Shown one piece after another: positions 24,771-32,092 of a stretch of DNA of 32,837 nucleotides. The first letter of the stretch is position 1. Every line of letters begins with the position of its first letter. The DNA is taken from positions 59,327-92,163 of the forward strand of contig DCVQ01000020.1 in assembly GCA_002328745.1 (NCBI GenBank), given 5' to 3'. Both the position numbers and the translations under genes were made by a program. A model generated the notes under the pieces. That model saw nothing but the letters and a program-made list of their open reading frames with translations. It was not told where the DNA came from and did not search any database. The stretch comes from Actinobacteria bacterium UBA2184. Lineage in GTDB: Bacteria; Actinomycetota; Coriobacteriia; Anaerosomatales; Anaerosomataceae.

Positions 24771-26552
24771 ATGAGAACGATTCTAAGGCTCAACATGAGC
24801 GACCTCTCCATCACCAGCGACGCGGTACCGGAGAAGTGGTCGCGCTACGGCGGACGCGCGCTCACCGATGCGATCGTCTTCACCGAGGTTCCTCCGGCGG
24901 CCGATCCGGTCGGACCTGACAACAAGCTCGTCTTCGCTCCCGGCCTGCTCGGCGGAACGTCGGCCCCCAACGGCGGACGCCTCTCCGTAGGCGCGAAGAG
25001 CCCGCTCACCGGCGGGATCAAGGAGTCGAACTCCGGCGGGCAGGCGGCTCACGCCCTCGCCAAGCTCGGCATCGGCGCCCTCGTGATCGAGGGCATGCCC
25101 GCCGACAAGGACGCCTGGTACGTCCTGAAGCTGCATGCCGACGGCTCGGCCGAGATCATCCGTGACGACAGTCTCGGCGGCCTCGGCAACTACGCCACCA
25201 AAGACGCGCTCGACGCGGGCATGGGCGACGTGAAGCGCTTCGCGACCATCACCATCGGCCCGGCCGGCGAGATGCTCATGAAGCAGGCCGCCATCGCGGT
25301 CTCGGACCCCGATGGCTACCCGAACCGGTTCGCGGGCCGCGGCGGCCTGGGGGCCGTCATGGGCAGCAAGCGGGTCAAGGCCATCGTCGTCGTGGACGAA
25401 GGACTCGGCTATCTGGAGCACGCCGACAAGGACGCCTTCAACGCGGCGGTCAAGAAGTTCGCGAACGCGCTCAAGGAGCACGCGGTCACGGGCCAGGCGT
25501 TGCCGACCTACGGGACCAACGTGCTGGCGAACATCATCAACGAGTCCGGCGGATACCCCACGCGCAACTTCTCCAACGGCCGCTTCGAGCTGGTGGACGA
25601 GATCAGCGGCGAGAAGATGCGTGAGATCACCCTGGAGCGGGGCGGTAACGTCAAGCACGGGTGCCACACCGGCTGCGTGATCCAGTGCTCGCGCTACTAC
25701 GTCGACAAGGACGGCCACTACAAGACCAAGGGCTCCGAGTACGAGAGCGTCTGGTCGCTCGGCGCGGACTGCGGCATCGGCGACATGGATGCCGTGGCCG
25801 AGCTCGACCGCGCGTGCGGCGACATCGGCATCGACACCATCGAGACGGGCGTCACCATCGGCGTGTACATGGACTCCGGCAAGCTCGCCTTCGGCGATGC
25901 GGACGGGGCGCTCAAGCTGCTCGACGAGGTGCGCAAGGGCACCGAGCTCGGCCACATCATCGGCGACGGCGCCGAGGCCACCGGCCTCGCGTTCGGCGTG
26001 GCGCACATCCCGGTCGTGAAGCACCAGGGCCTGCCCGCGTACGACCCGCGGCCGATCCAGGGCATCGGCGTCACGTACGCGACCAGCACCCAGGGCGCGG
26101 ACCACACCGCCGGCTACACGATCACCGCCAACGTCCTGTCCGTCGGCGGCACGGTCGATCCGCTCAAGCCCGAAGGCCAGGCCGCGCTTTCGCAGGGCCT
26201 CCAGATCGCGACCGCGATGCTCGACTCGCTCGGGTTCTGCATCTTCGTCGCGTTCGCCGTCCTCGACATCCCGGCCGCGTTCGAAGCCATCTACGAGATG
26301 GCCGCCGCGCACACCGGCGAGAAGTGGGACACCGACGCGCTGATGCAGCTCGGCAAGGAAGCGCTCACGATGGAGCGGCTCTACAACGAGTCCGCGGGCT
26401 TCACCGCCGCGGACGACCGCCTGCCGCAGTTCTTCTACGACGTGCCGCTGGCTCCGCACGATGTGATGTTCACGGTCACTGACGAGGACCTCGACAGCGT
26501 TCACGGCTTCGTGGCCGAGACGGCCGCGGGGATGGGCATCAGCAAGCCGTGA
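24771..26552 (+). CDS. Aldehyde ferredoxin oxidoreductase family protein (tungsten/molybdenum)
   Basis: 593 residues; cytosolic. The family binds a bis-pterin tungsten (or molybdenum) cofactor and one [4Fe-4S] cluster and oxidises aldehydes or reduces acids with ferredoxin. N-terminal MRTILRLNMSDL and YGGRALTDAI are typical, then GRLSVGAKSPLTGG (69-82), SNSGGQAA, and RFAGRGGLGAVMGSKRVKAI (186-205). The cluster cysteines are C298, C302, C306 (CHTGCVIQC, spacing x3-x3 rather than the x2-x3 of Pyrococcus AOR) and C490 (LGFCIF). Later pterin-binding regions include GADCGIGDMDAV and TYATSTQGADHTAG (435-448). Neither the aldehyde nor the metal can be told from sequence. It heads a three-gene plus-strand operon with sulfur-carrier genes used in pterin cofactor synthesis. 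The 130 bases upstream hold no recognised riboswitch. Confidence 0.93.
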   Translation: MRTILRLNMSDLSITSDAVPEKWSRYGGRALTDAIVFTEVPPAADPVGPDNKLVFAPGLLGGTSAPNGGRLSVGAKSPLTGGIKESNSGGQAAHALAKLGIGALVIEGMPADKDAWYVLKLHADGSAEIIRDDSLGGLGNYATKDALDAGMGDVKRFATITIGPAGEMLMKQAAIAVSDPDGYPNRFAGRGGLGAVMGSKRVKAIVVVDEGLGYLEHADKDAFNAAVKKFANALKEHAVTGQALPTYGTNVLANIINESGGYPTRNFSNGRFELVDEISGEKMREITLERGGNVKHGCHTGCVIQCSRYYVDKDGHYKTKGSEYESVWSLGADCGIGDMDAVAELDRACGDIGIDTIETGVTIGVYMDSGKLAFGDADGALKLLDEVRKGTELGHIIGDGAEATGLAFGVAHIPVVKHQGLPAYDPRPIQGIGVTYATSTQGADHTAGYTITANVLSVGGTVDPLKPEGQAALSQGLQIATAMLDSLGFCIFVAFAVLDIPAAFEAIYEMAAAHTGEKWDTDALMQLGKEALTMERLYNESAGFTAADDRLPQFFYDVPLAPHDVMFTVTDEDLDSVHGFVAETAAGMGISKP

Positions 26553-26569
26553 TGACGGGAGCCTGAGAC

Positions 26570-26824
26570 GTGCTCGTCGAAGTAGCGCTCTTCGCGCATC
26601 TGACGCCGTACCTCCCCGAGGCCGGCGCCGGGGGCACCACAGGCTCACCGCACGCGCGCACGATCGACCTGCCCGACGGGACGACCGTCGGGCAGGTCAT
26701 CGCGCGCTTGGAGCTGCCCGACGAGCCTCGCATCGTCTTCGTCGGCGGGCGGCACGCGGCCGACGACCACGTGCTCGCAGCCGGCGAGCGACTCGCCATC
26801 TTCCCGCCGGTCGCAGGAGGCTGA
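26570..26824 (+). CDS. MoaD/ThiS-like sulfur carrier protein
   Basis: 84 residues, GTG start with GGGAG upstream, ubiquitin-like fold: beta strand VEVALFAHLTPYL, a loop, TIDLPDGTTVGQVIARLEL with the helix, then IVFVGGRHAADDHVLAAGERLAIFPPVAGG. The C-terminal Gly-Gly is the site that is adenylated and thiocarboxylated. The likely role is sulfur donor for the dithiolene of the pterin cofactor of the neighbouring oxidoreductase; ThiS-like thiazole synthesis is possible but there are no thiamin genes here. The stop is one base before the next start. Confidence 0.88.
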   Translation: MLVEVALFAHLTPYLPEAGAGGTTGSPHARTIDLPDGTTVGQVIARLELPDEPRIVFVGGRHAADDHVLAAGERLAIFPPVAGG

Positions 26825-26825
26825 G

Positions 26826-27452
26826 ATGCCGTTTGCCGCCAACCCCGCACCGCAGCCCGACGACTACGCGAGCCTGCGCGCGCGCCTTCGGGCCGCGCGG
26901 GTCGGCGTGGTCGGTCTCGGCGGGCTCGGCAGCAACGTGGCCTGGATGCTCGCGCGCGCGGGTATCGGGACGCTCGTGCTCGCCGACCACGACGTGGTCG
27001 TAGCGAACAACCTCGAGCGGCAGTTCTACTTCACCGACCAGGTCGGACTCCCCAAGACCGAGGCGCTGGCCGCGAACCTCGCGCGCATCGATCCCTCGGT
27101 GCGCCTGGAGTGCTTCCAGACGCACATCGACGAGACCAGCCTCGGCGAGGTCTTCGCCGGTGTGGACGTGCTGGTGGAGGCGGTCGACTCGGCGCACGAT
27201 AAGGCGCTCATCGTGGCGGTCGCCTCCGAGCGGCTACCGGGGACGCCCGTCGTTGCGGCCTCGGGTGTGGCCGGCTACGGCTCCCCCAACGACATCATCA
27301 CCCGGCACCTCATGGGTGATGTCTGGATGGTGGGCGACCTCGTGAGCGAGGTGTCGGCCGAACACCCGCTGTTCGCGAGCCGGGTCGCGATCGCCGCAGG
27401 GCACCAGGCGCACATGGTCGTGCGCATCCTGCTCGGCTTCCCGCAGGTCTAG
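26826..27452 (+). CDS. ThiF/MoeB-family sulfur-carrier adenylyltransferase (short form)
   Basis: 208 residues. Activates the C-terminus of a MoaD- or ThiS-type carrier with ATP. The nucleotide loop is GLGGLGSNVAW (30-40), with D54 and D56 (ADHDVV), NNLERQFYF (61-69; R65 and Q66 are the conserved pair), K77 and the metal-binding D121 in EAVDSAHD. It lacks the zinc CxxC pairs and rhodanese domain of long MoeB/Uba4 proteins, as do short ThiF proteins. It has AGGAGG before the ATG, inside the last codons of the carrier gene. With the preceding gene it is a dedicated carrier-activator pair, probably serving the oxidoreductase cofactor. Confidence 0.9.
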   Translation: MPFAANPAPQPDDYASLRARLRAARVGVVGLGGLGSNVAWMLARAGIGTLVLADHDVVVANNLERQFYFTDQVGLPKTEALAANLARIDPSVRLECFQTHIDETSLGEVFAGVDVLVEAVDSAHDKALIVAVASERLPGTPVVAASGVAGYGSPNDIITRHLMGDVWMVGDLVSEVSAEHPLFASRVAIAAGHQAHMVVRILLGFPQV

Positions 27453-27458
27453 ATCCCC

Positions 27459-27761
27459 CTACGCGTCCCAGGGCTCCTTCGCGCCGGCGCTGTACAGGCC
27501 GAGCGTGAACCGGTGCGGCCCCGGCGTCCCCTTGGGAACGAAGGCCACCCGGTCGCCGGGCCTGACGACGTGCGACGGACCGTAGACCTTCCCGTTGCAG
27601 AAGACGCCCTCGATCAGCTCGAGCGGCAGCGCAAGCCGCTTCGCCAGATCGCGGGCGGTGATTCCCTCCTCCGGGATCTCGACGCTCTCGCGGTCTGCCA
27701 GCCCACACGCGGTGCGGTGCGCGTGCAGCAGGCCGAAGAATCGCACTTCCAGTTCGGCCAT
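27459..27761 (-). CDS. Ubiquitin-like (MoaD/ThiS or Ub-Mut7C type) small protein without Gly-Gly end
   Basis: 100 residues from the ATG at 27761, whose Shine-Dalgarno GGAGGAG is formed by the last codons of folK. The first 80 residues follow the beta-grasp pattern: AELEVRFFGLLHAHR, SVEIPEEGITARDLAKRLAL, ELIEGVFCNGKVY, and VVRPGDRVAFVPKG (67-80). A conserved-looking extension PGPHRFTLGLYSAGAKEPWDA follows instead of Gly-Gly, so it cannot be thiocarboxylated at a normal end unless cleaved. It is the last gene of the ftsH-folate run and stops six bases from the stop of the converging ThiF-like gene. The role is unknown; pterin or molybdenum/tungsten cofactor work is suggested by both neighbours. 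Confidence 0.75.
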   Translation of the reverse strand: MAELEVRFFGLLHAHRTACGLADRESVEIPEEGITARDLAKRLALPLELIEGVFCNGKVYGPSHVVRPGDRVAFVPKGTPGPHRFTLGLYSAGAKEPWDA

Positions 27762-27765
27762 AGCC

Positions 27766-28626
27766 TTACTCCTCCTCGCCCGTGCCGGCCCAGTCGCTGA
27801 TCCCGGCAGGCCGCGCCGCGCGGCGCGCTTCGTCGAGCGCCCGGCGCGCCTGCCCGGCGAACGCCACCGGCACCAGCAGCCGGTAGAGACGCGGCATGCC
27901 CCACGGGTTGTAGACCTCGCCCGGCGGCATCGGGTCCCAGGCGATGGGAATCCCCTCATCCTCGACGACGGCAGCCGCGAACAGCAGCTCGGCCACGTAT
28001 GCGGTGCCCCTCCCGGCGGTCGACAGCGACTCGGCCACCGACTCCCAGCCGTCGGCGATCCTTCCCGCCGGCGGGACCGGCTCGTCGGCGCCGACGGCCT
28101 CCCCCTCGCCCCCGGAGACCGGCGTGAGGTCCTCGTACCCGGGGATCGGGCCGAGCGAGCCGGTGATCCGGCCCTCGGTGGCGGCGTCCGCGGTGACCGG
28201 CGAGCCGTCCGGCAAGAGCGCGTCGGGAGCGATCTCGAGCAGCGGCGTCACCGCGAAGTCCCGCTCGAGCAGACGCGGGTGGGGTACCACGAGATCGTCG
28301 CGCTCCCACTCTTCGTCACCCACGAGCAGGATGTCGAGGTCGATCACCCGCGGGCCGTAGCGGACGCCGGGCCGACGTCCCAGCGCCGCCTCGACGTCCT
28401 TGAGCGCAACCAGCAACCGGTCGGTTGCGATACCCGTGACGATCGCGGCGACCGCGTTGGCGAACGGCGGCTGCTCGGTGACGCCCCACGGCTCCGATTC
28501 GACCGCCACCGACACGACATCGACGTGCGTGTCGTCGAGATCGCCGATCGCGTCGAGCGCTCGCCTCAGGTTCTCGAGCCGGTCGCCCACGTTGCTGCCG
28601 AGGCCGATGTACGCGCGCCGCGTCAT
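27766..28626 (-). CDS. folK: HPPK (folate) with C-terminal extension of unknown function
   Basis: 286 residues from the ATG at 28626, which overlaps the folP stop as ATGA. Residues 1-160 are 6-hydroxymethyl-7,8-dihydropterin pyrophosphokinase: YIGLGSNVGDR (6-16), ESEPWG, QPPFANAV (52-59), LGRRPGVRYGPRVIDLDILL (82-101) and VPHPRLLERDFAVTPLLEI (114-132). A low-complexity Gly/Glu/Pro linker (about 168-195) leads to a second domain (about 195-275) with AYVAELLFAAAVVEDEGIPI and LYRLLVPVAFAGQARRAL. By eye this resembles the small DUF2007-type signal-transducing domain. Usual FolK has about 160 residues, so this is a fusion. No folB is found between folP and folK. Confidence 0.92.
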   Translation of the reverse strand: MTRRAYIGLGSNVGDRLENLRRALDAIGDLDDTHVDVVSVAVESEPWGVTEQPPFANAVAAIVTGIATDRLLVALKDVEAALGRRPGVRYGPRVIDLDILLVGDEEWERDDLVVPHPRLLERDFAVTPLLEIAPDALLPDGSPVTADAATEGRITGSLGPIPGYEDLTPVSGGEGEAVGADEPVPPAGRIADGWESVAESLSTAGRGTAYVAELLFAAAVVEDEGIPIAWDPMPPGEVYNPWGMPRLYRLLVPVAFAGQARRALDEARRAARPAGISDWAGTGEEE

Positions 28627-29468
28627 GAACGGTCGCCCGCTATCGCCGACCACACGCCGAACGCCTGCACGGTCTCGGCGACGTCATGCACGCGCACGAT
28701 GGCGGCACCGTGGAGCACCGACCACGCCGCGGCGCCAACGCTCGCGCCGACGCGACGCGCCGGCTCGGTCTCGCCGGTGATCTCGCCCAGGAACCGTTTG
28801 CGCGACGCCCCGACCAGCACGGGATACCCGAGGGCCGCCAGATCGGGCAGACGCCGCAACAGCTCCAGGTTGTGCTCGGTCGTCTTGCCGAAGCCGATGC
28901 CGGGATCGATCGCGATACGGTCTCGCGACACGCCGGCCGCCTCGAGCGCGGCCGCACGTTCGTGGAGGAACTCCGCGACCTCGGCGGTGACGTCTGCGTA
29001 CGTCGGCGCCTGCTGCATGGTCTTCGGCTCCCCCTGCATGTGCATGACCACCACGCCGGCGTCGCAGCCCTCGGCCACCGCGATCATCGCCGGATCGCGG
29101 AAGCCCGAGATATCGTTGATGACGCTCGCACCGGCCTCGATGCACGCCGCAGCGACGGCCGCGTGGCGCGTGTCGATCGAAACCGGGACCGGGAAGTCGC
29201 GGGCGAGCGCGGTGACGATCGGCCGAACGCGCGCGAGCTCCTCGGCGACCGGCACTTCGGCCGAGCCGGGGCGGGTGGACTCTCCGCCGACGTCGATCAG
29301 GTCCGCGCCTGACGCGATGAGCGCGTGCCCGCGCTCGACCGCCGCGATCGGGTCGGCGAACCGGCCGCCATCGGAGAAGGAGTCGGGCGTCACGTTCAGG
29401 ATGCCCATCACCAGCGGCGCGCCGAGACCGAGCGAGTAGCGTCCGCAACGCCAGACGTCGCCGGCCAT
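28623..29468 (-). CDS. folP: Dihydropteroate synthase
   Basis: 281 residues from the ATG at 29468, with GGGGG seven bases upstream and two bases after the folE stop. Condenses hydroxymethyl-dihydropterin pyrophosphate with p-aminobenzoate. Motifs in order: ILNVTPDSFSDGG (23-35), DVGGESTRPGS (59-69), VSIDTRH (96-102), VINDISG (116-122), VVMHMQGEPKTMQ (140-152), IDPGIGFGKT (187-196), VGASRKRFLG (219-228) and a C-terminal RVHDV. All pterin- and sulfonamide-binding elements look intact. Confidence 0.96.
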   Translation of the reverse strand: MAGDVWRCGRYSLGLGAPLVMGILNVTPDSFSDGGRFADPIAAVERGHALIASGADLIDVGGESTRPGSAEVPVAEELARVRPIVTALARDFPVPVSIDTRHAAVAAACIEAGASVINDISGFRDPAMIAVAEGCDAGVVVMHMQGEPKTMQQAPTYADVTAEVAEFLHERAAALEAAGVSRDRIAIDPGIGFGKTTEHNLELLRRLPDLAALGYPVLVGASRKRFLGEITGETEPARRVGASVGAAAWSVLHGAAIVRVHDVAETVQAFGVWSAIAGDRS

Positions 29469-29470
29469 GC

Positions 29471-30040
29471 CTATGCCCCCTTGATGAGGCTCATCGCTTC
29501 GGCGCGGGTGGCGGCCTTGCTCGCGAAGATGCCGCGAACGGCCGACGTCGTGGTGACCGCCCCGGGCTTCTTCACGCCGCGCATCGACATGCACAGATGC
29601 TCGGCCTCGATCACGACGAGCACGCCCTGGGGTTCGAGGTGCTCGACGAGCGTGTCGGCGATCTGCGAGGTGAGGCGCTCCTGGACCTGCGGGCGGCGGG
29701 CGAAGACGTCGACCACTCGCGCGATCTTCGAGAGACCGCATACCCGTCCGTGCTTGCCCGGGATGTACGCGACATGCGCCCTGCCGAGGAACGGCAGCAG
29801 GTGATGCTCGCACACGGAGTAAAGCGGGATGTCCCGCACGAGCACCATCTCCTGATGGTCCTCGGAGAAGGTCACGCAGAAGTGCTCCGCCGCGTCCTGG
29901 GCAAGCCCCGCGAAGATCTCCTGGTACATGTCGGCGACGCGACGCGGAGTATCTATGAGTCCCTCGCGCGCGGGGTCCTCGCCGACGCCCTCGAGGATCA
30001 GCCGCACGCCCTGCTCGATGAGTTCGCGGTCCAAGCGCAT
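29471..30040 (-). CDS. folE: GTP cyclohydrolase I
   Basis: 189 residues. Opens GTP to dihydroneopterin triphosphate, the first folate step. Zinc ligands C77 and H80 lie in SVCEHHLLPF (75-84), and C150 in AEHLCMSMRGV (146-156). IPGKHGRVCGLSKIARVVD (93-111) and VTTTSAVRGIF (162-172) complete the active site. The ATG at 30040 sits directly behind GGGAGGGG, which is close for a ribosome site; a TTG at codon 3 would be better spaced, so the protein may begin two residues later. Next gene is folP. Confidence 0.96.
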   Translation of the reverse strand: MRLDRELIEQGVRLILEGVGEDPAREGLIDTPRRVADMYQEIFAGLAQDAAEHFCVTFSEDHQEMVLVRDIPLYSVCEHHLLPFLGRAHVAYIPGKHGRVCGLSKIARVVDVFARRPQVQERLTSQIADTLVEHLEPQGVLVVIEAEHLCMSMRGVKKPGAVTTTSAVRGIFASKAATRAEAMSLIKGA

Positions 30041-30085
30041 CCCCTCCCGGTCGTCCGGTCCTACCGTGTGTATCCCCGCCCGCGA

Positions 30086-32092
30086 CTACTTGGGCAGGTA
30101 CACGTCGTCGTCGAGCGGCCCCTCGGCGGTCTCCGGCAGCGAGCGCACGTACGCGTCGGAGACGGCCGCAAGCCGCCGGATGTGGTCGAGAGTCACCTCG
30201 TCGATGGTGCTGACGTCGACCACCTCATGCGTGAGGATGTCGAGCGCCGTGCCCCCCGCGATGTCGATGCCGGGCACGACGAGCGTCGTGCCGGTGATGT
30301 ACGCGCCTGGTGTGACGAGGCCCGTTCCCTGCATCAGCACGCTGTGCTCCACGAAGCCGCTCGTGCCGAAGTGCGGCGTGGCCGAGATGTCGACGCCGAG
30401 CACGTCGGCGATCGTCGGCATGATGTCTATCTGGCCCACCGGCTGCCCGATGACCTGTCCGACGGTCTGGCCCGGCAGCCGGACGAGGAGCGGCACGCGC
30501 ATCGTGTCCGACAGGTCGTACGTCCTCCCGCCCACTGCGGCGTCGAGGGCCGCCTGCTCGTCCGAACCCTCCGACGCCGGCCGCAGCCCGAAGTGGTCCC
30601 CCTGCACGACGAGCACCACCCGGTCGGCCATGCCGGAAGCGTAGAACTCCTCGAGGAACGTGCCGAACGCCCGGTCCGCGTACTCGATCGAGGCGAGATA
30701 GTTCTCCACCTTGGTGTCGTCGTACGGAGCGGGAAGCTCGATCGGCTCCTTCTCGTCGGGCAGGTAGTTGAAGGGGTGATGCGACGAGACCGTGATGACG
30801 TACCCGTAAAACGGCGTGGCGCTGGCATCGAGGCTCAAAAAGACGTCGTTCGTCTTGTCCCACAGCACCTCATCCGACGCGCCGAAGACGATCTGGTCTT
30901 CCTCGCCAAAGTACTCCCGTTCGTAGAGGGTATTGAAGCCCATGGCGGGCATCATGGCGTTCCGGTTCCAGAACGCTCCCCAGTTCACGTGGAAGGCGAC
31001 CGTCTCGTATCCCGTCTCCCGCAGCAGGCGCGGGAGCGTCGTCAGCTCGTGGTTCGCATACGCTGCGGGCGCCGCCGCCGTATACGGCGCGTAGCACGAG
31101 CTGTTGGTGATGAACTCGCAGTCCGCGGTGGTGCCCTTGCGCACTTGCGCGAACGCGTTCTCGAAGTAGTAGCTCTCCTGCATGAGGCGGTTCAAGTTGG
31201 GCGTGATCTCCCGGCCGTCGATCTCGAGGCCGATGGCGAAGGTCTGCAACGCCTCGATCTGCACGACGATCACGCTCTTGCCGGCGGCGACGCCCGGCTC
31301 GAAGTCCACCAGCCGCACGCCGTACGTCCTGTCGAGGATCTCGTCGATCATCGCCTGCGTCTGGATCGGATCCTCCGGGATCTCGTCCGGCGCCATCAGG
31401 GCCTCCGGGCGGAAGTTGGCCGCGATCTGCCACGCGATGAGGCCGCGGTAGCGCGCCGCCGCGATGTCGTCGACACCCGCCGGCAGGGTGACCGCGCGGC
31501 CCAGAAGCACGCCGCACGCCAACGTGCTGACGATCGCGACCGCCCACAACGCCCGGCTGCGATACACCGGCCGATCGCGCCACAGCGTGCGGTCGAGCAC
31601 GATGCCGCCCGCCAGGATCACCGCGGCGTCGATCGCGTAGCGGTGCCAGTAGGCGGCGAGCAGTCCGGAGATGCTCGACCAGACCTGTGGCACCTGGTCG
31701 GCGAGCACGATATCGCGCAGCGTCAGGATGCCGCCGGCGTACGAGGCGTAGGTGACCGACACGAGCATGAGAGTCACCGAGACGACGTACGCGATCGACC
31801 ACGCGAGAATCCGCCGGCGTGGGAACGCGACAGCCAGAATCGCGATGAGCGCGATCACGAAGACGGTCTCGAGCCGCCAGGTCATCGTCATGTCCCAGCG
31901 CCACAGCATGTAGCGGCGCGTGTAGAACAGCTTGAAGACGAGGATGAGGACGAGGGCCGCTCCGATCAGCCACTCGGCGATGGTGTACATCGACATCCCG
32001 CCGACACGCCGGTCGAGGAAGACGCGGATCCTCTCGAGGAGACCCGGCCTGAGGTCGGATTTCGCCTCGTCCGCGGATGTCATCGGCTTCAC
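30086..32092 (-). CDS. LtaS-like membrane phosphotransferase (alkaline phosphatase/sulfatase superfamily)
   Basis: 668 residues: five membrane helices in the first 200 (about 38-57, 73-90, 95-118, 150-168, 182-200) and an extracytoplasmic sulfatase-fold domain (about 270-560), the plan of lipoteichoic acid synthase. Catalytic features match LtaS: E280 (VVQIEALQ), nucleophile T322 in RKGTTADCEF (LtaS has GKTSDSE), WGAFWNRNAM (371-380), TVSSHHPF (434-441) and QGDHFG with the metal-binding Asp-His. A C-terminal part of about 100 residues follows. It should transfer glycerophosphate or a similar group from a lipid onto a cell-surface polymer or glycolipid. The GTG start overlaps the ftsH stop (GTGA); an ATG three codons on is the alternative. 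Confidence 0.85.
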   Translation of the reverse strand: MKPMTSADEAKSDLRPGLLERIRVFLDRRVGGMSMYTIAEWLIGAALVLILVFKLFYTRRYMLWRWDMTMTWRLETVFVIALIAILAVAFPRRRILAWSIAYVVSVTLMLVSVTYASYAGGILTLRDIVLADQVPQVWSSISGLLAAYWHRYAIDAAVILAGGIVLDRTLWRDRPVYRSRALWAVAIVSTLACGVLLGRAVTLPAGVDDIAAARYRGLIAWQIAANFRPEALMAPDEIPEDPIQTQAMIDEILDRTYGVRLVDFEPGVAAGKSVIVVQIEALQTFAIGLEIDGREITPNLNRLMQESYYFENAFAQVRKGTTADCEFITNSSCYAPYTAAAPAAYANHELTTLPRLLRETGYETVAFHVNWGAFWNRNAMMPAMGFNTLYEREYFGEEDQIVFGASDEVLWDKTNDVFLSLDASATPFYGYVITVSSHHPFNYLPDEKEPIELPAPYDDTKVENYLASIEYADRAFGTFLEEFYASGMADRVVLVVQGDHFGLRPASEGSDEQAALDAAVGGRTYDLSDTMRVPLLVRLPGQTVGQVIGQPVGQIDIMPTIADVLGVDISATPHFGTSGFVEHSVLMQGTGLVTPGAYITGTTLVVPGIDIAGGTALDILTHEVVDVSTIDEVTLDHIRRLAAVSDAYVRSLPETAEGPLDDDVYLPK

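Noticed and set aside
28112..28260. FolB (dihydroneopterin aldolase) domain in the FolK extension
   Set aside because: FolB-FolK fusions have FolB at the N-terminus and the extension shows no FolB motifs.
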